Positions 1 through 7,804 of a DNA stretch of 11,331 nt are shown here, piece after piece. Under the pieces are notes generated by a model, which worked only from the letters and a program-made list of their open reading frames with translations, did not search any database and was not told where the DNA came from. The translations under genes and the position numbers were made by a program. Source of the stretch: Chitinophagaceae bacterium. Lineage in GTDB: Bacteria > Bacteroidota > Bacteroidia > Chitinophagales > Chitinophagaceae. The DNA lies in assembly GCA_025924755.1 (NCBI GenBank), contig JAICHT010000099.1, positions 1-11,331 of the forward strand. Reading direction: 5' to 3'. How positions within the stretch are numbered: position 1 is the first letter of the stretch; each line of letters begins with the position of its first letter.

Positions 1-1860
1 AAGGCGTGGGCGGTACCTGGAAGGATCTCACAGAATCAGTAAACCAGATGGGATCAAATCTTACGGCCCAGGTACGGAATATCGCTGAAGTAACTACTGC
101 GGTGGCAAATGGTGACCTTTCAAAAAAGATAACAGTGGATGTGGCAGGTGAAATCCTGGAGTTGAAAAAGACGATCAACACCATGGTGGATCAGCTCAAC
201 TCCTTTGCCTCTGAAGTAACCCGTGTGGCACTGGAAGTGGGTACAGAAGGAAAACTCGGTGGACAAGCTAAAGTGAAAGGCGTGGGCGGTACCTGGAAGG
301 ATCTCACAGAATCAGTAAACCAGATGGGATCCAATTTGACGGCCCAGGTACGGAATATCGCTGAAGTAACGACGGCCGTGGCTAAAGGCGACCTTTCCCG
401 CAAAATTACGGTGGATGTAAAAGGAGAAATCCTGGAACTAAAGAATACCATCAATACCATGGTGGATCAGTTGAATTCGTTTGGTTCCGAGGTGTTTCGT
501 GTGGCCCGGGAAGTGGGTTCTGAAGGTAGATTGGGTGGCCAGGCTGATGTGCCGGGAGTAGAAGGTTTATGGAAGGATCTTACCGATTCGGTAAATAAGA
601 TGGCATCCAACCTTACGGCCCAGGTACGGAATATTGCCGAAGTAACAACTGCGGTGGCAAATGGTGACTTATCCCGCAAAATCGAGGTTGACGTAAAAGG
701 GGAAATATTGGAATTAAAGAATACCATCAATACAATGGTAGAACAACTACGTTCTTTCGCATCTGAAGTAACCCGTGTGGCTCGTGAGGTGGGTACCGAT
801 GGGAAGTTGGGCGGTCAAGCCTTCGTTCCGGGTGTAGGTGGCACCTGGAAAGACTTAACGGATTCAGTAAACCAGATGGCTGGAAACCTGACGGCGCAGG
901 TGCGGAATATTGCGGATGTGGCTATTGCAGTAGCAAATGGAGATATGTCGCGAAAAATTACGGTGGATGTTCGTGGAGAAATTTTACAATTAAAAGAAAC
1001 GCTGAACACCATGGTGGACCAGCTGCGGGCTTTCGCATCTGAAGTAACCCGTGTGGCTCGTGAGGTGGGTACTGATGGTAAATTAGGCGGACAAGCTTTC
1101 GTTCCAGGTGTGGCCGGTACCTGGAAGGATCTGACAGATTCTGTGAATAATATGACAGGTAATCTTACCTCTCAGGTACGGAATATTGCTGAAGTAACAA
1201 AAGCCGTTGCCTCCGGTGATTTGTCTAAAAAAGTAACCATCGATGTAAAAGGTGAGATTTTCGATTTGAAGAATACCATCAATACCATGGTGGATCAGCT
1301 CAACTCATTTGCCTTCGAGGTTACGAGGGTGGCTCGTGAAGTTGGTACAGAAGGAAAACTGGGAGGACAATCGGAAGTACAGGGAGTAGCAGGAACCTGG
1401 AAAGACCTGACGGATAGTGTGAATATGATGGCATCTAATCTTACCAACCAGGTGCGTGGTATTGCCAAAGTAGTAACGGCAGTGGCAAGTGGTAATTTAA
1501 AACAAAAACTATCTATTGTATCCAGAGGTGAGGTAGCCCAGTTAACGGATACTATTAATGAACTGATCGATACCCTGGCTGTTTTTGCCGACCAGGTTAC
1601 AACCGTAGCCCGCGAGGTAGGTGTGGAAGGAAGATTGGGCGGACAGGCAAGTGTGCCGGCAGCCTCCGGTACATGGAAAGATTTGACGGAAAACGTGAAC
1701 CAGCTGGCTGAAAACTTAACCACCCAGGTTCGGGCCATATCCGATGTGGCATCTGCGGTAACAAAGGGAGATTTGACACAGATGATTCGGGTGGAAGCCA
1801 AAGGTGAAGTGGAAGAATTAAAAGATACGATCAACCAAATGATTGCTAATCTTAAACAAA
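1..1860 (+). repeat. Tandem 276-bp in-frame coding repeats (seven poly-HAMP units)
   Basis: Equivalent codons of successive units (the GV/GTW segment) fall at 3, 279, 555, 831, 1107, 1383 and 1659, an exact 276 bp (92 codon) period with no indel. Each unit holds a canonical HAMP (QVRNIAEVTTAVA, GDLS, VDVKGEI, LKNTINTMVDQL) followed by a HAMP-like linker (SFASEVTRVAREVG, G-LGGQA, GTWKDLT-SVN). Bases 1-55 are identical to 277-331, and repeats 3 and 4 share about 42 identical bases near 756-797 and 1032-1073. Units 6 and 7 have diverged most, and unit 7 lacks the linker half as it runs into the GAF region. The array continues upstream of the window, so the total copy number is unknown. Confidence 0.93.
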
Positions 1861-4652
1861 CCACTTTGCGTAACCAGGAACAGGATTGGTTGAAATCAAA
1901 CCTGGCAAAGTTTACCCAAATGCTACAAGGCCAAAAGGATTTGAATACCGTTACACGACGTATTCTTTCCGAATTAGCACAGGTGGTAAATGCACAGCAG
2001 GGTATGTTCTACATATTAGAGCAGGACGAAAATCAACGGAATCAAAAATTGAAATTATTTGCTGCTTATGCCTTTACCAATGAATTGGACTTGCACAGGG
2101 AGTTTGCTTTGGGTGAAGGATTAGTAGGACAATGTGCTGCAAATAAAGAACGCATATTACTTTCAAACCTTCCAAAGAACTATATCAAAATCGGTTCGGG
2201 CTTAGGCGATGCCACCCCGGCAAATCTGATAGTTTTGCCCGTATTGTTTGAAACAGAAATAAAGGCGGTAATAGAACTGGCATCTTTTGATAACTTTAGC
2301 GAAACCCACTTAGACTTTTTAAGCCAGCTTACCGAAAGTATTGGTATCGTATTAAATACCATTGAAGCTAACTCCAGGACGGAAGACCTGCTGGCCCAAT
2401 CGCAATCGCTGGCAGAAGAATTAAGAAGAACCAACGAAGAACTGCAAGACAAAGCGCATTTGCTGGTAAAACAAAAGGAAGAAGTAGAAGCAAAAAACAA
2501 GGAAGTTGAAGATGCCCGTAAATCGTTGGAAGAAAAAGCAGAGCAATTGCAGCTTACTTCAAAATACAAATCAGAGTTTCTGGCTAATATGTCGCATGAG
2601 CTACGTACTCCTTTAAATTCCTTATTGATATTGGCGCAGCAATTGTTTGAAAATAATGAAGGAAACCTTTCCGAAAAGCAGGTGCGCTATGCAAAAACCA
2701 TTCATAGCTGCGGCGATGATCTGATTCAATTGATTAATGATATCCTGGATCTTTCCAAAATTGAATCCGGTTATATATCTACCGACTTTATTAATGTTCG
2801 CTTCAATGAAATCACTTCATTTGTAGAAACCACATTCAAACATATTTCCGAAAACAAGAACCTGCGTTTTAGTATCGAAAAAGACGAGCAACTCCAAGAC
2901 AGTTTGGAAACCGATATTCAGCGGTTAAATCAGATTCTTAAAAACTTACTTTCCAATGCCTTTAAGTTTACAGAAAAAGGTGAAGTAAAACTGAAAATAT
3001 ACAAAGCCAACCACAACTGGAAATCGGTAAATCCAAGTCTGGACAAGGCTTCCAGCGTGGTAGCGTTTGAAATTAAGGACACTGGTATTGGCATATCAAA
3101 AGATAAACAGAATATCATCTTCGAAGCCTTTCAGCAGGCCGAAGGTTCTACCAGCCGTAAATACGGTGGTACTGGTTTAGGATTGTCCATCAGCAGGGGC
3201 CTTGCGGATTTATTAGGGGGTACTATTGAGCTGGATAGTGAGGCCGGCAAAGGAAGTACGTTCACATTATTTTTACCGATCGAATACAACATGGCCCATG
3301 TTAAAAAAGAAAAACAAAGCAGCCTTACTATCAGTAAATATGATTTGAACCATAATAGTGAGAAACTGACTATTCAATCGGTGCCTACCGTAAAAGTGAC
3401 TGAGAATAAAGACATGGACGGATTGAAGGAAATAATTAATGATATAGGCGATGACAGGAATAATATTATAAGTAACGACAAGGTAGTATTGGTAATTGAA
3501 GATGATGTCCGATTTGCTAAAATCATGCTGGAAAAAGCCCACGAAAAAGGGTTGAAAGTCGTAGTGGCTACCAGCTTTGGCGATGTATTTGAATTGACTA
3601 ATAAATACAATCCTATTGCAGTAACATTGGATGTGAAATTACCAGACGCCAGCGGCTGGAGAATACTGGATCTGTTTAAAAATGATATCAACTTCCGGCA
3701 TATCCCGGTGCACCTGATATCGGGTGAAGAAAACCGTTTGCTTGCAATGCAGCGCGGCGCCAGGAGCTTTCAATTAAAGCCGCTGAAAAATGAGGCTTTA
3801 ACGATATTGTTTGATGATATTGTGGATTATAATAACCGCAATCCAAAAAAAGTATTAATTATTGAAGACAACGAACTGGACTCCTCGCAGATAGCAAAAA
3901 TTTTAGAAAACGGTAGTGTGCTGGATATTGAAATTGCTTCCACAGGGCAGCAAGGTTTACAATTGATCAGAACAAATTCCTACGATTGTATTATCGTGGA
4001 CTTTGTGCTGCCGGATATTGGCGGCCTGGATTTCGTAACCGAAATTCATTCCATAAAAAAGTTGCAGGTAACACCGGTAATTATTTATTCAGCAAAGGAT
4101 TTTTCAGTAAGAGAAAAAACGTTTCTGAAACAATATGCCAATCGTATTCTTCTTAAAGACGTATCTTCCCTCGAACTGTTGTTGGAAGAAGTGGTGCTGC
4201 ATGTGCACCTCGATCATAATGACCTTCTTCCGGAGAAAAGGAAGATCATTGAAAACCTTCGTTCCAGGGAAGATGTGCTTACTAACAAAAATGTATTGGT
4301 AGTAGATGACGATGTGCGAAACTTATTTGCACTAACCACCGCATTTGAGCGTTACCATATAAATGCCATTACGGCTGAAAGCGGCCAGGAAGCTATTCAT
4401 TTGTTAAATGAGAATAACAAAATTGATATTGTGCTGATGGATATTATGATGCCGGAAATGGATGGTTATGAAACTACACAAAAAATAAGACGCGAACACA
4501 AAAACAGTGCACTGCCCATTATTGCAGTAACCGCAAAAGCCATGAAAGGCGACCGTGAAAAATGTATTGAAGCCGGAGCTTCTGATTATATAACCAAACC
4601 GGTAAAAATTGACCAGTTATTATCACTGATGCGTGTATGGTTATATAAATAA
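1..4652 (+). CDS. Poly-HAMP hybrid sensor histidine kinase with GAF and three receiver domains (5'-partial)
   Basis: The 5' end lies outside the window: the first complete codon (bases 3-5) is already inside a HAMP repeat, so the GTG at 6 is not the start. Residues are counted from that GTG. Order: seven 92-residue HAMP units (about 1-618), GAF (about 640-785), a Glu/Lys-rich coiled coil (about 788-850), HisKA with FLANMSHELRTP (phospho-acceptor H864), HATPase with N-box NLLSN (N980-N984), G1 DTGIG (D1025) and G2 GTGLGL (from G1055), a linker, then REC1 (about 1158-1280, E-D-D pocket, D1209, LKP lysine), REC2 (about 1283-1402, D1332, lysine in LLKD without the usual proline) and REC3 (about 1429-1546, D1479, TKP). 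All motifs needed for autophosphorylation and receiver phosphorylation are visible. There is no membrane segment in this part, so it is probably cytosolic. Family knowledge: the repeats resemble fungal group III (Nik1/Os-1) kinases, which sense osmotic stress. The ligand is unknown. It is followed after 4 bp by a second kinase, so the two are probably co-transcribed. Confidence 0.93.
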   Translation, partial: GVGGTWKDLTESVNQMGSNLTAQVRNIAEVTTAVANGDLSKKITVDVAGEILELKKTINTMVDQLNSFASEVTRVALEVGTEGKLGGQAKVKGVGGTWKDLTESVNQMGSNLTAQVRNIAEVTTAVAKGDLSRKITVDVKGEILELKNTINTMVDQLNSFGSEVFRVAREVGSEGRLGGQADVPGVEGLWKDLTDSVNKMASNLTAQVRNIAEVTTAVANGDLSRKIEVDVKGEILELKNTINTMVEQLRSFASEVTRVAREVGTDGKLGGQAFVPGVGGTWKDLTDSVNQMAGNLTAQVRNIADVAIAVANGDMSRKITVDVRGEILQLKETLNTMVDQLRAFASEVTRVAREVGTDGKLGGQAFVPGVAGTWKDLTDSVNNMTGNLTSQVRNIAEVTKAVASGDLSKKVTIDVKGEIFDLKNTINTMVDQLNSFAFEVTRVAREVGTEGKLGGQSEVQGVAGTWKDLTDSVNMMASNLTNQVRGIAKVVTAVASGNLKQKLSIVSRGEVAQLTDTINELIDTLAVFADQVTTVAREVGVEGRLGGQASVPAASGTWKDLTENVNQLAENLTTQVRAISDVASAVTKGDLTQMIRVEAKGEVEELKDTINQMIANLKQTTLRNQEQDWLKSNLAKFTQMLQGQKDLNTVTRRILSELAQVVNAQQGMFYILEQDENQRNQKLKLFAAYAFTNELDLHREFALGEGLVGQCAANKERILLSNLPKNYIKIGSGLGDATPANLIVLPVLFETEIKAVIELASFDNFSETHLDFLSQLTESIGIVLNTIEANSRTEDLLAQSQSLAEELRRTNEELQDKAHLLVKQKEEVEAKNKEVEDARKSLEEKAEQLQLTSKYKSEFLANMSHELRTPLNSLLILAQQLFENNEGNLSEKQVRYAKTIHSCGDDLIQLINDILDLSKIESGYISTDFINVRFNEITSFVETTFKHISENKNLRFSIEKDEQLQDSLETDIQRLNQILKNLLSNAFKFTEKGEVKLKIYKANHNWKSVNPSLDKASSVVAFEIKDTGIGISKDKQNIIFEAFQQAEGSTSRKYGGTGLGLSISRGLADLLGGTIELDSEAGKGSTFTLFLPIEYNMAHVKKEKQSSLTISKYDLNHNSEKLTIQSVPTVKVTENKDMDGLKEIINDIGDDRNNIISNDKVVLVIEDDVRFAKIMLEKAHEKGLKVVVATSFGDVFELTNKYNPIAVTLDVKLPDASGWRILDLFKNDINFRHIPVHLISGEENRLLAMQRGARSFQLKPLKNEALTILFDDIVDYNNRNPKKVLIIEDNELDSSQIAKILENGSVLDIEIASTGQQGLQLIRTNSYDCIIVDFVLPDIGGLDFVTEIHSIKKLQVTPVIIYSAKDFSVREKTFLKQYANRILLKDVSSLELLLEEVVLHVHLDHNDLLPEKRKIIENLRSREDVLTNKNVLVVDDDVRNLFALTTAFERYHINAITAESGQEAIHLLNENNKIDIVLMDIMMPEMDGYETTQKIRREHKNSALPIIAVTAKAMKGDREKCIEAGASDYITKPVKIDQLLSLMRVWLYK

Positions 4653-4656
4653 TTAA

Positions 4657-5958
4657 ATGATGGAATCAACTAAAAACGAAGTAGCCAAGTCAAAATCGCC
4701 GATCAAGATATTAGTAGTTGACGACCGGGAAGATAACCTGTTTTCAATAGAAACCATATTGGAAAAAGATGGCTATACCATAGTAAAAGCATCTTCGGGC
4801 AGGGCGGCTTTAAAAATATTGTTACACCAGCAGGACTTTACTTTGATATTGATGGATGTGCAAATGCCGGATATGAACGGTATTGAAACGGCATCGCTGA
4901 TTTATGACCGGGAGAAGCTAAAGCAAATTCCAATTATATTCATCACCGCCCATAACCATGATGAGGAAAATATTTTTAAAGGATATAAAACCGGAGCCGT
5001 TGATTACATCTATAAACCGATTAACCCGGAATTGCTAAGAGTGAAGGTGAGTATTTTTGTAGAGTTATACCACAAAACCCACGAACTGATAATCCATGAA
5101 AAGAAGCTGCTGGCAGCAAACAAAAAACTGGAAAAGGAAATAGAGGACCGAAAAATTTCAGAAGAAAAAATACGGTTATTGAACGATCAACTGGTACAAA
5201 AAAATACGCATTTAAAATCTACAAACGAAGAACTGGACCGCTTTGCCTATGTGGCATCGCACGATCTGCAAGAACCTTTAAGAAAAATCATGTTGTTTAG
5301 TGATAAGATTTCTGCAAAGTATCCCGATAAGATTGATGAAGACGTTCAAGTATACCTGCAGAAAATCACAAAGGCTTCTTCAAGGATGCAATCTTTAATT
5401 AATGACCTGCTCAAGCTTTCCAGGCATGCTATTCATGTAGATGATTATGCATTGATTGATTTGAATGTACTTTTTAATGATGTGGTTGCAGATTTTGAAC
5501 TAGAGCTGGAAAAAATAAATGCACAAGTGCATATTGGCAGAATGCCATCTATAAAAGCCATTCCAGGCTTGATGCAACAGTTATTTCATAACCTGTTTAG
5601 CAATGCCATTAAGTTTAGAAGAAAAGACATTCCGCTTGCCATAAGCATTGTTATGGAACCGGTTTCTGAACCCACTTATTCTGTTACCAATAATTCCATT
5701 CATAATACCCGTTTTTTTAAAATATTAATTACAGATAATGGTATCGGCTTCGATCAAAAATATGCGGAGGACGTGTTTGCCGTTTTTAAACGCTTGCACA
5801 GCTACCACGAAATTGAAGGAACCGGTATTGGCTTGTCCATTTGCAAGCGCATAGTAGAAAAACATAACGGTTCTATTTCGGTAAGCAGCACTATCAATGA
5901 AGGGTCAACCTTTACAATTATATTACCTGAAAACATCCATGAACCTATAGCGGTTTAG
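4657..5958 (+). CDS. Receiver-histidine kinase protein (REC-coiled coil-HisKA-HATPase)
   Basis: A 433-residue protein with reversed hybrid order. The receiver is N-terminal (about 16-135): VVDD acidic pocket, phospho-acceptor D67 in LILMDVQMPDMNG, TAH switch residue, K120 in YKP. A Lys/Glu-rich coiled coil (about 140-195) leads to a phytochrome-like HisKA with SHDLQEPLRK (H202), then HATPase with N-box HNLFSN (N312/N316), G1 DNGIG (D360) and G2 GTGIGL (from G388). There is no transmembrane segment or sensor domain, so its input is presumably phosphorylation of D67, plausibly from the upstream hybrid kinase, with the C-terminal kinase passing the signal on; that flow is inference. It starts 4 bp after the stop of the upstream gene, which argues for translational coupling. 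Two adjacent ATG codons (4657 and 4660) are possible starts and neither has a clear Shine-Dalgarno sequence. It has no DNA-binding output domain. Confidence 0.93.
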   Translation: MMESTKNEVAKSKSPIKILVVDDREDNLFSIETILEKDGYTIVKASSGRAALKILLHQQDFTLILMDVQMPDMNGIETASLIYDREKLKQIPIIFITAHNHDEENIFKGYKTGAVDYIYKPINPELLRVKVSIFVELYHKTHELIIHEKKLLAANKKLEKEIEDRKISEEKIRLLNDQLVQKNTHLKSTNEELDRFAYVASHDLQEPLRKIMLFSDKISAKYPDKIDEDVQVYLQKITKASSRMQSLINDLLKLSRHAIHVDDYALIDLNVLFNDVVADFELELEKINAQVHIGRMPSIKAIPGLMQQLFHNLFSNAIKFRRKDIPLAISIVMEPVSEPTYSVTNNSIHNTRFFKILITDNGIGFDQKYAEDVFAVFKRLHSYHEIEGTGIGLSICKRIVEKHNGSISVSSTINEGSTFTIILPENIHEPIAV

Positions 5959-5990
5959 GATATTGGTAAACCACGATTTGAAAAATAAAT

Positions 5991-7769
5991 TTACAGGCCA
6001 GTATAAAAAGCATGAACGATATACCAGGCTTTTTTCTTATCGCCCCTATCCGAAAGCAAACCCTTTCTGTTCCAGCCGTTTTGATATTTGGGTTGATTAC
6101 GCGTGGGTGATTGAAAATCGACCAATATCCATGGACAAGTGCCTCTTAAAAATGGAATGTTTTTCAACATTTTAAATTGGTCTTTAAAAATCTGCGCCTG
6201 GTAGTCTTCACTCCATGTGTTTGCCGAATCTTTTCGTGCAGCATCATTGCCATATAAAGCTTCCCCTCCAAATTCTGACATAATCAGCGGCTTATTAAAA
6301 TCAGATGTCCAGGTTACTGCTCCGGGTGCTTTTGGCCATTTTACATACCATCCCAAGTATTCGTTCACCGCCATCACATCCAATAAAGCACAGATGCTGT
6401 CTTTAATATGTACTGAGTCTCCATGATATGACAGGTTGTTTGTAGCAAGCGTAATCAATCGGGTAGAATCCAACAAGCGGGCTTTTTTTATCAAATCAGT
6501 TAATGCTTCATTGCGTTCTCTGGTCGGTGAAGTTTCATTGGCCATGCTCCAAATAATTACATTGCACCGGTTTTTATCCCGCTCAATCATTTCCTGAACC
6601 ATCCGGTGCATCTTGGCTTGTATGGCAGTATCTGCAAAATCAATTCCCTGGTAAACCGGTATTTCTTCCCATACCATAATGCCCATTTTTTCAGCCATTT
6701 TTATGGTATATTCATTATGGGGATAATGCGCCAGCCGCACAAAATTGCAACCCAGTTCCTTTGCCCAATTAAGCAATTCCAGTGCATCGGCTTCAGAATA
6801 GGCCCTGGATTTTCGTTGCGGAATTTCTTCGTGAATATTGACACCTTTTAAAAAAACCGGCTTGCCGTTTAGTAAGATTTCGGTGCCTTTCACCTGTATA
6901 TTTCTAAAACCAATAGTTTCGGTAATGGTATCGGTTTCACTCCGGATTTTTACTTCATAGGTTTTCGGGTTTTCAGGCGACCACCGTATGGGGTTAGCAG
7001 TTAAATCAAACTGTACCAAACCCTCATTATTGGTAGTTAGTTGTTTGTTGATCTTTAATTCCGGTATTTGCAGCGTAATCTTTTGCACCGCATTTTTACC
7101 GTTTAATTGTATATATCCTGATATCAGTTTTGGGTTATTTTTTTTAAGTTGAACCAGATAGTCCTCTATAAATACAGCAGGAGTTTCAATTAACGCCACA
7201 TCCCTGGTGATGCCGCCATAGTTAAACCAATCAAAGCCTAAGCCGGGTATCCCATTTTTTATCCTCGCATTATTGGTTTTGACAATCACCGAATTTTCGC
7301 CGTCTTTTACATAGTTTGTCAATTCAAATTGAAAAGGCGTAAAACCTCCTTCATGTGTACCTACTTTAATATGGTTTACATACACTTCTGCCTTATAATT
7401 TACGGCACCAAAATAAATGAAAAGCCGTTTGGTGCTTTTAGTATAGCGGAATGTTTTTTTATACCAAACCGAACTTTCATAATAGTGCAGTTCGGGCATT
7501 TGTGAATTGAAGTCGCCGGGAACATTTAAGGCAGGACCGTCATCAAATGAGTATTCTACAAAATCGCGGTTATCTTTCGCTTTCCGGTCTTTATAATATG
7601 CCTGCCAATTGCCGGAGCCAATATCATAGGGATCAATAATAACGTTCCATTTACCATTAAGGCTGATGGTATTTCTTCCATTCACATGCGTCATAAAAAG
7701 TTGCGCAGTTGCCCGAAATCCATATAAGGCAAAGAAAAAAAGAACAGGTAATTTTTTAATAAATGGCAT
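5991..7769 (-). CDS. Secreted glycoside hydrolase family 2, beta-glucuronidase-like
   Basis: A 592-residue GH2 enzyme, close in length to E. coli UidA (about 603). The N-terminus is a classic signal peptide (KK, then LPVLFFFALYGF, then ATAQ; cleavage near residue 22), so it acts in the periplasm or outside. Order: jelly-roll sugar-binding domain (about 30-195, with SVWYKKTF), immunoglobulin-like sandwich (about 197-290), TIM barrel (about 292-592). Acid/base is E412 in IIWSMANE and nucleophile is E499 in LIMSEFGGE. Beta-glucuronidase hallmarks include NEYLGWYV (E. coli NRYYGWYV), TWSEDYQ, and the N567-R568-K569 triad that matches the N-x-K motif binding the uronate carboxylate. The segment after VWEEIPVYQGI is short, so the loop that covers the active site in E. 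coli-like enzymes seems absent, which would favour bulkier or polymeric substrates. A related uronidase, such as beta-galacturonidase, cannot be excluded. It lies 35 bp after the thiolase stop in the same direction, and converges on the kinase operon. Confidence 0.9.
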   Translation of the reverse strand: MPFIKKLPVLFFFALYGFRATAQLFMTHVNGRNTISLNGKWNVIIDPYDIGSGNWQAYYKDRKAKDNRDFVEYSFDDGPALNVPGDFNSQMPELHYYESSVWYKKTFRYTKSTKRLFIYFGAVNYKAEVYVNHIKVGTHEGGFTPFQFELTNYVKDGENSVIVKTNNARIKNGIPGLGFDWFNYGGITRDVALIETPAVFIEDYLVQLKKNNPKLISGYIQLNGKNAVQKITLQIPELKINKQLTTNNEGLVQFDLTANPIRWSPENPKTYEVKIRSETDTITETIGFRNIQVKGTEILLNGKPVFLKGVNIHEEIPQRKSRAYSEADALELLNWAKELGCNFVRLAHYPHNEYTIKMAEKMGIMVWEEIPVYQGIDFADTAIQAKMHRMVQEMIERDKNRCNVIIWSMANETSPTRERNEALTDLIKKARLLDSTRLITLATNNLSYHGDSVHIKDSICALLDVMAVNEYLGWYVKWPKAPGAVTWTSDFNKPLIMSEFGGEALYGNDAARKDSANTWSEDYQAQIFKDQFKMLKNIPFLRGTCPWILVDFQSPTRNQPKYQNGWNRKGLLSDRGDKKKAWYIVHAFYTGL

Positions 7770-7804
7770 GGTGCAATCGTTTATTTATATAGTATCTGTT
7801 ATAT

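Noticed and set aside
6..8. GTG as start codon of the large kinase
   Set aside because: The reading frame is open to the window edge and the GTG lies in the middle of a HAMP repeat motif that recurs 276 bp later, so the gene simply begins upstream.
1..1860. CRISPR array or non-coding satellite
   Set aside because: The regular repeats are coding, in frame, 276 bp long and without spacers.
191..1864. Series of minus-strand ORFs (up to 189 codons) opposite the HAMP repeats
   Set aside because: They recur with the same 276 bp period and give translations that mirror the repeat codons; they are antisense shadows of the kinase gene.
5959..5990. Terminator between the convergent kinase and glucuronidase genes
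   Set aside because: No stem longer than about 3-4 bp could be found in the 32 bp gap.
7770..7804. Separate promoter for the glucuronidase gene
   Set aside because: The 35 bp gap is AT-rich but lacks a TAnnTTTG/TTTG pair; co-transcription with the thiolase is simpler.
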